Shown: positions 42,401 to 55,600 of the stretch, piece by piece
How positions within the stretch are numbered: position 1 is the first letter of the stretch
How the letters are laid out: the number at the start of each line of letters is the position of its first letter
Source: Catonia carolina
Taxonomy: Eukaryota > Arthropoda > Insecta > Hemiptera > Achilidae
Assembly: GCA_035578175.1 (NCBI GenBank)
Contig: JAQMRL010000007.1
Location: 49,548,727-49,612,726 of the forward strand
Length of the DNA: 64,000 nucleotides
Reading direction: 5' to 3'
The notes under the pieces: model-generated
The model's input: the letters and a program-made list of their open reading frames with translations, nothing else
What the model was told of the DNA's origin: nothing
Database searches by the model: none
Position numbers and translations under genes: made by a program

Positions 42401-45400
42401 CAAGCGTTACAGAAACAACTTTTAAAACTGCATCATCAAGTCGATTTTGTAAAACTTTCACTAATTCACATTTCACTTCTGGACCTAAAACAATAAGTAT
42501 TCTATGGTTTACTAAAATAATTTTTAAGTACAAGTTTATTACTATAATAATCCTTACTCTTAATTCTATTAAACTGTGTAACATACAACCACTTCATAGA
42601 GTTTGTTTTACATTTTAAAGACACCCTGTATAGATTAAAAAATGCCAGACTTGACCAGGACCAAACCTGGGACCTCTGGCATATACGAGGGCTGTTCAAA
42701 AAGTATCGGACTATTGTTAATTAAAAGTGGATTTATTGAACCAGAGCTACAAACTTCTAATCTCCTTCAAAGTAGTCTCCTTGGTGATGCACACACTTCT
42801 TCCAGCGCTTCTGCCACTGTTCAAAACATTTCTGGAAGGCATCTTTTGGAATGCTGTTAAGCTCGGCCGTCGTATTCTGTTTAATGTCTTCTCTTTCTTG
42901 AAATCGAGTTCTTTCAGGGGCATTTTCAGCTTAGGAAATAGCCAGAAGTCGCAGGGAGCCATGTCAGGGGTGTACGGAGCTTGGCAAACCAGAGGAGTGT
43001 TGTTTTTAGCGAGAAAACTCTGAATTAGATGTGCAGAGTGGGCAGGTCCATTGTCGTGATGGAGCTGCCAAGTTTTTGTTGCCTACAGTTTCGGTCGTTT
43101 GTGCCACACAGCATCACGTAGGCGACGAAGAACCTCAAGATAGTATTCTTTTGATCCTCGGTGACTAAAGTTCGCACTTGTTCAATAACATTCTCATTCC
43201 AGCTTGTCGATGGCCTGCCTGAACACGATTCACTTTCCACTGACGTTTGACCATTTTTGAATCGATTGTACAACTCTTTTATTCGAGTACAGCTCATGGC
43301 AGACTCCCCAAAAGCCTGTTGAATCTTGCGAATTGTTTCCACTTGCGAATCACCAAGCTTTTGGCAAAATTTAATGCAGTAACGCTGCTCAAGTTTTTCT
43401 GTCATTTTATAACTTGATAAAAATCGCCGAGCACAACAGAAAGGTCTACTCTACTAGGCTGACTGCCGGCAACAGAAGTTTTGTCATGACACGAAACAGT
43501 GCATGCGCGCGCATGACAGTCCCCTCCACATCCCCACTAAGCTTGGCCACCAGCGCTTCATTCATTTCAGCGGGAGGACAGAAGGTCCGATACTTTTTGA
43601 ACAGCCCTCGTAAGCCAGTTGTGCTGACCATTATACTAACCCAAATGAAAAACTAAAAAACTGTTTATAAATACCTGCTTCTGAGATTCCATGAACTTTA
43701 AGTGTAATATAATCTTCTTGGCGCGAACTAAAACTATCTCCTGATTCTCCAAACGATTTCAACCTTGGACGAGATTCTTTCTATAAATTAAAAGAGAAAA
43801 TTCGATAAATACAGGAAACTCACTAGCTTAATTACAGTTGGGAGCTGACTTGTTTGCTAGTGCGGGATGAAGTGCACGGGGGCCTGGTACTACAGTAGTT
43901 ATTCAAAATGGTTTGTGACTAATATTTTTAGAACAGCGCGTACTAATAGTATTATTACTACTACTAGATTATAGGAGGAGGGGAATCGTACAAACAATCC
44001 TCTCCACCCGAATTCCTTACGCTAGCAATCAAGTAAGCTCCCATCTATATGTACAACATAAATACAACAAGATATTAATATATTTTAGTTAATTTTAGGT
44101 TGCATCGACAGCTTGGTCATTAGTGACAACTATGGGTATCGGTACTCTAACGGTGGGTTTTAATGTATTAAAATTTCCAGACTCTACCCCCAGGACCCTT
44201 CCGCTTTGTAGGCTGGCTTTCTCGTCACCACACCATGCAGGCAGCTACATGAGATGTTTATTTATCATAAGAATTATTTTCAAATTCTATACAGACTGTT
44301 CAGAAAAAAAATAAACCTTTCAACAAATAGAATACCACTGATCTCTAAGAAAACAAATTAAAACATATTATTAATCTTCACTGCCCAGTACTCCTTTTAA
44401 CCCTTACAACTATCATTATGATACTGTCACCGGATGGTGACATTAAGTGGCGAGTTAAAACCTTTAATTTTGGTGGCCCTGAAAAGGGCCGTTTAAGCGG
44501 TGGTCGTCTTGATGTGCAGTGTTGGTCGTAGTCATCGTGGTGGTCGAAGAGCTGGGCGACACAGCATGTCGTCGTCCAGCGGAGACATTATCGTCTTCCC
44601 TCGCAGTAGTGCGTTGATGGTTGCTTCATCAGATCCGGTGGGCATAAGGCTCGGTCGAGGGACCGCGGTGGGTATCGCTCGCGATGACAGTCCGGTCGAC
44701 AGCTTACGGTGATGAGTCGGTGAGCGGAAGCATCATCTTCTCTCTTGCAGGGTCGTCGATTAGTCTTCGCTGGAGTCCGACAGCTGTGTGCCGTGGTGGA
44801 CGTCTTGTTGATGCTGTAGACTGGTGGAAGTGAATTTCTCTGTGACTGAATTGGAATTGAATCTCTTGGCTCAGTGGAGCGCTCTTTTTTATAGTCGCCG
44901 AGAGCACAGTGGTAGGAGGTGGTTACTGGCTCGGCCTTGATGACAAAGGCCTCTGTCGGTACGCAGCCAAAAAGGTTTGTCAGTATGCCACCAAAGGGCC
45001 GGGAGAAGTATTGAAGGCAGGCAACACAGTAAATGATTAATTAGAAGGGGTGGCAGTGACAATACCTTGAGTAGCTTCGTCATGTCTCATTTTTATGGAG
45101 AAAAACAAAAACTCACTCGTGTAAGTATTATTTACATAATTTCCCTTACCTGTATTTTACACTATTTACAACATTATATACATTATTAACATCTTTCACA
45201 TTCTGCAGAAATATACTCTTGATTAGCTGAATCACAATTATCGCCATCACTAAAAATAACTTCAATGTCAGAAGTACAACTAATTAATACTCAATACTCA
45301 ATACATCACTAATTGTACTATTATCACGTGACATTTTATTACCACCTAACATAAAATGAATACATAGACAAATTAACCAATAAATGGTAATTACACAAAT

Positions 45401-48400
45401 AAATGATACTGCGATAACATACAGCTAAGTCAACAAAAAGACAACAGATGCCTGCATATGAGAATAAACTATATCGTCACAACTACCAACCTAATATCCT
45501 TATAAAATCGTAACTGCTTTTATTTTGTTATTAACAAGAGAAATACTGATATAAAAGAGTTACCGACCACTTATCTCAAATCTTAAACAGTTCGACAATA
45601 ATGTTCTGATTCAAACAATCCTTAAAAACTGATGTATTGAAAAAAATTCTGGTGACAAACACACGACTTTCTCTTGCCAATTCAAATAATGAAAGATGCA
45701 ATCTATGTTGAATCATAAGTAAATAAATAAGTTAAAATGAAAAACAACCTAATTTTAATCATGAGTAAACTACTATGAGTAAAGTACTAAATGAAAATCA
45801 ACCTCTGTTCGACTTAAAAATACATAAAATTACTAATTGACGCTAAACTAGGCTCTGTAGAAAAAATAAATTTCAAATAAAACTTGTAGATTTTTTTTAT
45901 TTTCTGTAACCTGGATTATATTTACATTTTTTTGTCATAAAATGCGCACTAAGGCCACAATCTTAAATATTTTAAGATTTTAATGAGCAAAATAAGGAAA
46001 AACATTAAAACTAAGTGCTGTAAAAAAATGTTTGAAACAAAAGTGGAAGGTTTTCTTACAACTTACTGTTGTTGTTGTTTAGGTCATCAGCCAAAAGGCT
46101 GGTTTGAACCCGTAGAGGTTTTACTAAGTAAAACGAGGAGTGAGGTGGTTTACCATTGCCTTCCTCACTGAGTGGAAAAGTATGCTTATCAGCATGCCAG
46201 GCCCTCTGAAAAGCACATATTTTCCACTCTGTAAATGACACCTTCACTTCATTCACCACAGGGTCTGGCTGTATAGTGAAATTCATTACTTTAAGAGGAG
46301 GTAACTCTGACTAGTGTCTTTAACACCTCTACCTCTTCTGTTCTTAAATGATTCAGTCATTTAATTGGCTGACCATGTGATAAGAAACAGAACTATTTAT
46401 TTTAGCCCTGCAACGAACAGATTGAGTGAAAATAATCTGACACTCCACCTGTTTATTATGGGCAGTTACAACTTACTACTAAAGCATATTATAATAAAGA
46501 AAAGCTAAGAAAATATTACGTTAGTATTAATGGATGCTTGATCATCGATATGACGCTTGTGTTCTCTGTTCAGTGAATTTATTGATGAACTTCTAGACAC
46601 AGATCCTGGAGAAACATCATCTGTATCTAATGTTCGTATTTGTGTCTTCTCATGCAGCCTGTAAAAAATTGTTTACAAAAACTGAAATTTACTTGAATGT
46701 ACAAATTAAAATGTTAAATATTATTTTATAGCATTTTGCTGAATTATTTATGTGGATTACGATTGAATTTGAACATGTTTCCAACTGGAGTCAGTTTACA
46801 TTTGGCTGTCAATTGGCCACCATAGAAAAGTCACTAGCCCGACCAGTTATTACTTAACAGTAAATAAGAATAAGAATTTTTATTCACCATTGGTCGTTTT
46901 TACATGGAATTGGTGCGGTCAAAATAATCTTACAACCATTATTAATGATAATACTTAAAGTAACATTCAACTAAAGACAAAACTTATTGAAAAAGTACAC
47001 ATTATTAGTCATAAATCAATGGAAAAAGATTAGGAAACGCTTGCTTAAAGAGAGTCATCTCTTTTTAAATAACCAAATCTAATTCATTTCAGTGGCAAGG
47101 CATAAACATCATACAACTATTAAAGAGACCAATGACAAAAGGTATGACCAATCACATTACACTCCTGGAACTCTTTAATATAAAATGGCTTATTTGTAAT
47201 CCACTGTCTTCAAACATCCCTAAATCAGCTAGATGTTGCAGATAATTCACCTTTCATTTATTGAATGGGTCGAGATTAGATGTTTATGAAGCTGTGAATT
47301 TTAACTAGTCTAGAATAAGGTACATTTATTGGTGATTCTATCTAGTGCAGTGAGAATGTACTGTTACTGTTGTTCTAGAGGAGAGTTTATTTAAAGGGAG
47401 TGTGGAATGAAAAAACAATAAAATTATCGATTTTCATTTTATCCTTTAAGAAATAGTTCGAAATGTGCGCTTTAAAATGCTGTTAAAATCATGTTGCTAT
47501 GTCAACTAGAAAATATTTTATTAATTATTTTACGATTTTAATGTTTAAGCTGATTTTGCTGTCACGAAATTTTACAATATAATTTTCCTTTCGATTAATA
47601 TTTTACTGTGATTTATTATAGTAGTTTTTTCACACTGCCGTCTCGCTTTTATTTATTCATAGTTTGGCAGTGTAACCTAAAAGTTTATAACCTGCACTAT
47701 TTTTGCTATGGTCTGCCTTTGTTTACACTCACGTTTTTGTTTCTCAAACTTTAAACGTGAATATCTCAAAACGTCATTTTTAGAACTTTATGTACCTTTT
47801 TCTCAGCTCCCACAAAAGGTACAAGGCTAAAATTTTTATGGCGTATGTTAATCATCCAGTTCTATTGATTGAATGTGATGTTTTGAAAAATATTGAAAAT
47901 TGCGGGAGAAAAAAATTTTTTTCGGTGATTTTTCGATGAAAAAAATGGTCTCTTTTTTAAAAAATTGTGAAAATCAAAATTCTTACCAGAATTAAATGCT
48001 ACACATTCTAATTATGTACCAAAGATTGGCCTTTCAGATAAAAAAAAATTGTAGCTCTAGCTGTAGTGGTTGCTGAGAAAAAAGTACTAACATTAACATT
48101 GCTTAGGATACTCACACACTCCCCTTAAGTCTTCCTTAAAAAATACTTAACTATTTATAAATTAGGATTATAGATTTCCTCCGAAGAAACTAAATATATA
48201 ATTAACATCAGGAACTCACCACTTGCATAAAACAATAGCACTCTCAAGACAACCAAGATTAGACATTATAATACTGTGATGAAACCTGTGTGTCTGTATG
48301 CAAGTGAGTGCCTTAGAATGACTGAGAAGGCTGATCTAAGAAAAGCAGAGAAATTTGAGAGAAAGCTCCTCAAAATATAATGGGTCCAAAGATAGTAGAC

Positions 48401-51400
48401 GGTCAATATAGGTTAAAAGGGCGGGAAGAACTGTACATGGAAAATGAATGATTAATGGAAACTATCAGTAAAACAGGACTAAAATTTTACAGAAACCGGT
48501 ATAAAATTGATGACAACAGTTAACAAACAAATGTCTAAGATACACTAAACAATAGACCTAAGGTGTTGGAAAATGGTCAAAAAAAGTCAGAAAGGGTAAT
48601 GAGAAAATAAAAAAGGATAATGAGTATAGGCTGACAAAACTTAATGAATCAAACCGAATTCAGTAAACTAATTAAAAACTTTAAGGGCTTCCATTAAGAG
48701 CAAAAACAGAACATCGGGTGGACAGAAGAAAGGAGAAAAGCCTACAGTGAACTAATGTTAAGAATGTGGGCTGCAAAAAGAGCTTCCAGAAATATCTAAA
48801 GTCACCTCTTGCGGCCTAAAATTTCCCCTACATGAAAAAAAATACTAAACTATTTAAGATAAAGAGACCCAGGAGGTTACTAATATTTAATTTTTTTAAG
48901 TTCCCTCTACAGGTACAGGACTCAACAGGCACCAAATGTACAATGCAGCACTTTTTACCATTAAAAAACATTTTGAGATCCTACAGAGTTACCCTGTAGA
49001 GAAAATGAGAGTGAAAAAAGGCATGGTATTAGCGTAGCAACATGCCCTCACTTGCACAATTTTTGAGTTTAAATAACAAAAATATTAATTGAGAAATCCT
49101 TTGACAAACAAATTCTGTTGATGATCCCAAGAGAGGTTCTGATCAACATGAATTCCCAGTAGTTTAACAGACTTGTTCAGTAGTAAGTTTAGATTCGTTT
49201 AGTTTAAAAGCAACTCTCTACCAGCTGATTGACTGAGGTGGCCTGAAGGTCATTAAATATTTAAAACAGGAACTAAATTTGTTGATTATTCCAAGTTAAA
49301 ATTTCTAATTAGAAGAAAACAATTTTACGATCTCAGAAAACAAAATTTTCAAGAACAACCATACTGAATTCTGAACGTATACAATGATTTTGATTAAAAA
49401 TCAAGACCATGCTACAAATGTTGAGATTTCACTTAACAAACTTAAAATTTAAATTTTTACCAGCATCGGCAGGGCCAAATTCTTAATAGTCGAGTATTTA
49501 TTTATTTATTTAGCGTATGGCTTTTCAAGACATTTAAAAATCAGCATTATAATTGTTATACATTGGGATCAAATATGACCCTCTGTCTATAAGGATGGGA
49601 AATAACATTAATGATTGTTTGGGAAACAAATAGTCATAAAAAAAAACATGAAAAATATGTACATACAGTACGTAATTATAAAAACATGCTTAAGTATATA
49701 CAGACATCCAGTCTGTCCAAGTAGGCTATTGATTCTGGAGTTGCCATCAGGAAATCCGCTCTTGTCCCTCCTCTAAAGGCAGTTATTCTGCACTCTTTCA
49801 CAATGTGATCAATAGTTTGTCTTTGACCAAACTCACATAAAGGCGATGGTATTTTGCCCCATTTAAACAATAAATCAGTACACCTACCGTGTTTTGTTCT
49901 TATTCTATTTATGTGATGGTCTAGACTCTAGATCATCACATTTAACAACTTTTTTTTTGTGAAGAACTGGCAAATTTCAGAAAATAAACCTTATCAGTCA
50001 GTCGTAAGGAACAAAAATATTGAAAGCCTAGTACAACTTTTTAATTTTTTTTAATTTTTATAAACAGCACAAACAAATTTTATTTAGTCAATTTGAACTA
50101 TAGCTAGGCGTGGCAAATCAACCCCAGCCTGCATGTGGCAAAACCCTAAATCTGGCCCTGATTACTGACATGTGTTTTGATTGTACTTTGATACTGTACT
50201 ACTTTTACGCCGGTCCGTAGTTAATATTTTGCTCACTGTTGGCGCTGTGATGGGGTTGCTGCTGCTGATAGATAGCGCAGCGGTCACACCTCTCACAGTG
50301 CATGAACCAAGCGGCAACATATAGTATCTACATATTGCCGATGCGATAGTCGAGAAGGTGACTAGACAGTATCGAGTTCTGTGTGATCGAGGATCGATAC
50401 GGGGAATTGACAGCTCATCCTTGAGTCAGTTCTTTTCCATCATCTACACCTCCCTTCCCTACCCCTTGCTTCACCGGCGACTGCTCCCCTTCGGAGGCAG
50501 CGGTAAAAGGTGCTCGCTGCGTAGGCGACTCGCTCCTATTTGATTAGGCAGCGGTACAGACGACCCCGCTTCGCTTCACTGGTGACTGCTCCTCTTCGGA
50601 GGCAGCGGTGAAAGGTGTTTGCTGCGTCAGCGACTGCTCCTAGTCATTTAGGCAGCGATACAGACGACCTCTCCCCCCCCCCTTCGCTATATAAGTATCT
50701 GGTAATTTTGAACTACGCCGCCGGATGCCTGGCCAGTCCTATGAGCTCTATGACTGCGTTACAAAAAGCCGGTGGCGACAACTTAACTGATATGTATTTA
50801 ACTTACCGAAAAATAAACAAATAAAAATGAATTCAGCATAAAAATTATTTTACTTTAAATTTTATGTAAATAATAAAGAACATTAGCATATTAACGAACC
50901 TGAGGTAAAAAACATTTTCACTAGCATCTTGATAAACAAACATATTTTTACGATTATTAACAGAGAATCTGTTCAATACGGTTTGAAGCGCTTGGATACC
51001 ATGAGATAATCTTGGTTTACCAGGACCAGTTTTCAGTCTTGGATGAAGTGTAAAATGCGTTTCCCAGACAACTCTACATGCAAACCATCCAGGAATAGAC
51101 ACAAAATTTGAAACTGTTTCTGGATATGTAGATCCTTGTTCTGGTTCCCCAGTCGCATCTGAAATATATTTTTCTATTATTATAAGCACAGATTATAAAT
51201 TATTACACAAATACAGTAAGATTAAAATAGGATGTGAGTGCAAAAGCAATTCATGAGGGAAATGTTTTTTCTGTTGCAATTTTTAAATTTCCCTTTTTTG
51301 ATAAAAAATATACCTTTTCTGCATTTTGTAAAGTAATCATAATTCAAACAGTCGTGTTATATCCTGCAGCGGAATATTGGTTGTATGTTACAATGCCTCT

Positions 51401-52626
51401 TACGGGACAAAGTAAACTTGGCGGGTCAAAGGTCTGAGGTTAGACGAATGTTGGAAATAATAACTTAAGAAATACCCTGGAATCCATTGAATCTTGTTTA
51501 GTTGCAAAATTTACAAACATGGATTCATCGCATTGGGAAAAATATTGTAACCATGTAATACACATAGAAGACGATTTGTACAACAGAGAATGTTTATTTG
51601 ACTTAGCAGTAGAAAATTGTATCATTAACTTTAATGACAGTGGTTCGGATTCTTCTGATAGTGATGAAAGTATAAGTTAGGTATTTGTAATTTCTGTGGT
51701 TTGTTATTGATTATAATTTGTTGACTTTAAAAAGAAGAAATAATATTGTTAAAATAATCGATTTTACTTGGTTGGAGTATGAATATTGTATTTTTTAAAG
51801 AAAAGACTGTTTAATGTTAAAAAAATTTCAATTAGGTTATCCATTCATATCACTTACTGTTTAACAATAAAAGTAAAAATCTGGTGTGAAACGCTCACAC
51901 AACTTTCTCTTGCCAATGCAAATAATTAACAATAAACCTAACATTAGTAATAAAACATTAGAAATGAACAAAAAACTAACCTCAAAAAAACATTAGTGAA
52001 ATACGCAAAATTAAAATCGACCTCAGTTTGGCTTAAAAATATGGAAAATCGCTCATTCACGCTAAACTAGGCACTGTACAAAAAAAATGCTTATTAAAAA
52101 AGTTGTAGATCTCTTAATTTCCTATAAATTTTATTTTATACACTTTTGTCGTAAAATCTAAGGCTGAAATCTTAAAAAAATTGATTTTTCACACGTTTTC
52201 GTGAGAAAAAAAAGAAAATAGCTAATTACCGCTAAACTAAGCGTTATACAAAAATATGTTTGAAATAAAAGTTGTAGAATTTTATATTCTCTACAACTTT
52301 TATTATATAACGTTTTGCGCTAAAATGCATATTAAAGCCGCAATCTTAAAAAGAAAATGTTTTTACGTAAAAACAGCCTCATGCAGAATTTCAGCAAACA
52401 TGGCACCTACCCTATCTAGTAGAGCATAAAAAATGTAGTAAACCAGGCGATTTTTAAAAAAATCGTAGGTCCAGTTTTTGAGAAAATCGCAAAAAAGTGA
52501 AAAATTACACGAATAAACTACTACTTCCGGTTGACCGATTTTGATGAAAATGTTCGTGTCAGGTCCAGTAGTGGTATGTAACTTAAGTTTCAAGTTCGTA
52601 TGATGTTCTGTTCTTGAGATATTCTG

Positions 52627-52699
<73 letters not shown>

Positions 52700-55600
52700 C
52701 AATCGCTAAAAACATGTTTTTTTGGGTTCAGGGGGTCTGAAAACGTATAGATCCGGTGAAAACTCGATTTCTAAAAATCGACATGAAAACAATACTTTCC
52801 TTCCTATATATTCATATAGGCAAGAGAAAGTAAAAAGTTTAAAATAAATCAGCTGTTTCATTATAAGAAAAAATTTCCCTGCTGGTGAAACACTGCAGGG
52901 AAATATTGCATTAAAAATTACCCTGTGCTAAATAATTGTGTAAGTTTACTCTCATCCTATTTTAAAACATCTGTAACTGGGTTTGAATTTTTCCTTATGG
53001 GAACATACCTATATTACATTCAAACTTGTCTTAATGACCCATACCTGTTTGAACTACATTAAAAACGGATAGTTTTGAATGATTAAAGTTTTATACAAAT
53101 GATTGAAGACATAACATCTTCTATCAAGATTATTTAATAATATATTAGCTTCAAATTTTATGTTATCTAATAGACTCAAATGATGGTGAATCTACTGAAA
53201 CAAGTAAGTTTATCTGAACGAGAACATAAACAAAATAATCTGGTGTGAAACACTCACACAACTTTCTCTTGCCAATGCAAAAAATTAACAATAAACCTAA
53301 CATTAGTAATAAAACATTAGAAATAATTAAAAAACTAAACTCATAAAACATAACCTTATTTTAATCATGAGTGAAAGACACAAAATTAAAATCAACCTCA
53401 TATCTCCTTAAAAATACGGAAAATTACTCTTTCACACTAAAATAGGCTCTGTAGAGAAAAATGCTTTAAATAAAAGTTGTAGATCTTTTTATTTCCTATA
53501 AAATTAATTATATACACTTTTGTTGTAAAATGCATTCTAAGGCCGAAATCTTAAAAAAATCGATTTTTCACATGTTTTCGTGAGAAAAAAACAGAAAATT
53601 GCTAATTACTGCTAAACTAAGCGTTATACAAAAAAATGTTTGAAATAAAAGTTGTAGGATTTTAAATTCTCTACAGCTTTTATTATATAAATCTTTGCAC
53701 TAAAATGCATATTAAAGCCGTAATCTTAGAAAAACAATTTTTTTACGTGAAAACAGCCTCACCAAGAATTTCAGCAAACATGATGCCTACCCTATCTTGT
53801 AGAGAATAAAAACTTGAGTAAACAAGGCGATTTAAAAAAAAAATCATAACGCCAGTTTTAGAGAAAATCGCAAAAAAGTGAAAAATTACCTGAATATACT
53901 ACTTCCGGTTGATTTTTTAAATTTTATGATACAAAATTCAGTTACAAAATGATCAGAGTAGCAAAATATTATTAAAAATTATTGATAATAATTAACTTAC
54001 CTTCTACAGATTTAGCTTTTTGAAGTGAAACCTGACTAGCTTTCCAAATATCATCAGATGGTTCTGGTTCAAGCAATGGATTGCAATGTCTTTTATCATG
54101 TAAGTTCCTGAGAAGCATCGTCTGATTTACAACTTTGCACACATGTTCTATGTTGTTTACTATACCTTTCTGAACCAAACTGTACAGTTTTACTTTTTGT
54201 GTTTCTAACTCAAGAAATCTGAAAATGAAATTGATATCTTAATAAAAGAAAAAGTAAGTTAAGTACTGCTTGACAATGATCGAAATAGGATTCCCTCCCT
54301 TCCCCACTTCTTCTATTCTACATTCTTCTATGTGCCGGATCGAATACATTGGTACGCACAACACAAATGAGCAATTAATATGAATATCACTTGTACTACT
54401 AGATTTTTGTTATCCATAACATTTTGTATAGATTATGTGACCAACAGCAGAAAGTCATTAGCGTTTCCATTATTTTTGTTTACTATTACGTAGTGTAGTC
54501 ATAATATATATAACACAGCAAGTTCTTAATTTATAATGTTGACTGTAAATCTAAATAATTGATACGATTTAATTAAATGGATTAAGCATTATTCCTTATT
54601 TACTTGAGAGCAGCTAATATGAACTATGCTTTTACTTCAGTTCTACAGTGTTAGTGACTGTGCAATATTGGTTTTGTAGTCGGTGCAGTTTTATTATGTT
54701 TTTTTTTTTTTGTTTAACGTCCGACTGTTTTGCAAATTGCTGCTAATGCAGACGGTGAAGGATGAAATGAATTTTATGTAACGTATGAAAAAATGCCATG
54801 CCCGAGTGGGATTCGAACCCGAGACCGTGTGATGAGAGGCGAGCACGTTACCAACATCGCCAACGCGGCCGGCAAATATTATTATATTATGTTTTGGGTT
54901 TGATCGGTTGTTCAATATTCAGATAAATTCGTTTCAATTAAACAAATACAGTGTAAGTGTATAATTGTGATTTAAACAGGTACAGGTTAAAACGTGAAAA
55001 TAATAATAAATAATAAAGTAATAGTAAGTATGAAAAACAATTTTGTTGTAGTAATGGGCTGTACTAGTAGACTGACTATCCGAGCTAATATTTTTGGGAC
55101 AGTGCATAATGCGAGGTGGCTAGGATGAAGTGCGGAAGGGAGGGAATCCTATTTCGAAACTTGTCAGACAGTAGTATTGTTAAGTCATGTTCACCTGAAT
55201 TAAGTAACATTTCGTCGCCGAGTGAGATGATTTTCAAATTTTACGCGCCTTATCTCTGTTGAATTCATCTTGTTAGTTCTATCTTGCTGTGTCATTGTGA
55301 TGTCATGCCTGTTTTGTCATCTCTGTACATTTTTCCAGCTTCCTTCCCCTACTACTTGTTTCCCCATCCTTGTTCCATTCTCTTTCTTTCAGTGTGCACC
55401 GTGACTCTCCAGAGTATGGTTGGCTACTTTTGCGTTCCAATAGGCTTTATTGGAATTACTCAATATTATGTGCTGTTTCGATTATATGCTTTAATTATTT
55501 GATTCATGTACTAATTCAAGTGTTTTATGCTAGCTAGCAAGGTTATCAGTTCAACGGGCTATGCTTCTGTTAACTGCGCTTTAAACTACACGTCTCATTT

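Noticed and set aside
44500..44712. Plus-strand frame of 70 codons in the GC-rich region, with Arg- and Ser-rich sequence.
   Set aside because: No resemblance to histones or other proteins; GC-rich DNA often gives long chance frames, and the regulatory signals point to the minus strand.
52363..52695. Cys-Val repeat open frame on the minus strand.
   Set aside because: It is the reading of a (CA)n microsatellite inside family A copy 5.
51880..52832. Calling family A a Helitron.
   Set aside because: The TC start and A/T flank fit, and there is a hairpin near the other end, but no CTRR terminus is present, so I left it unclassified.
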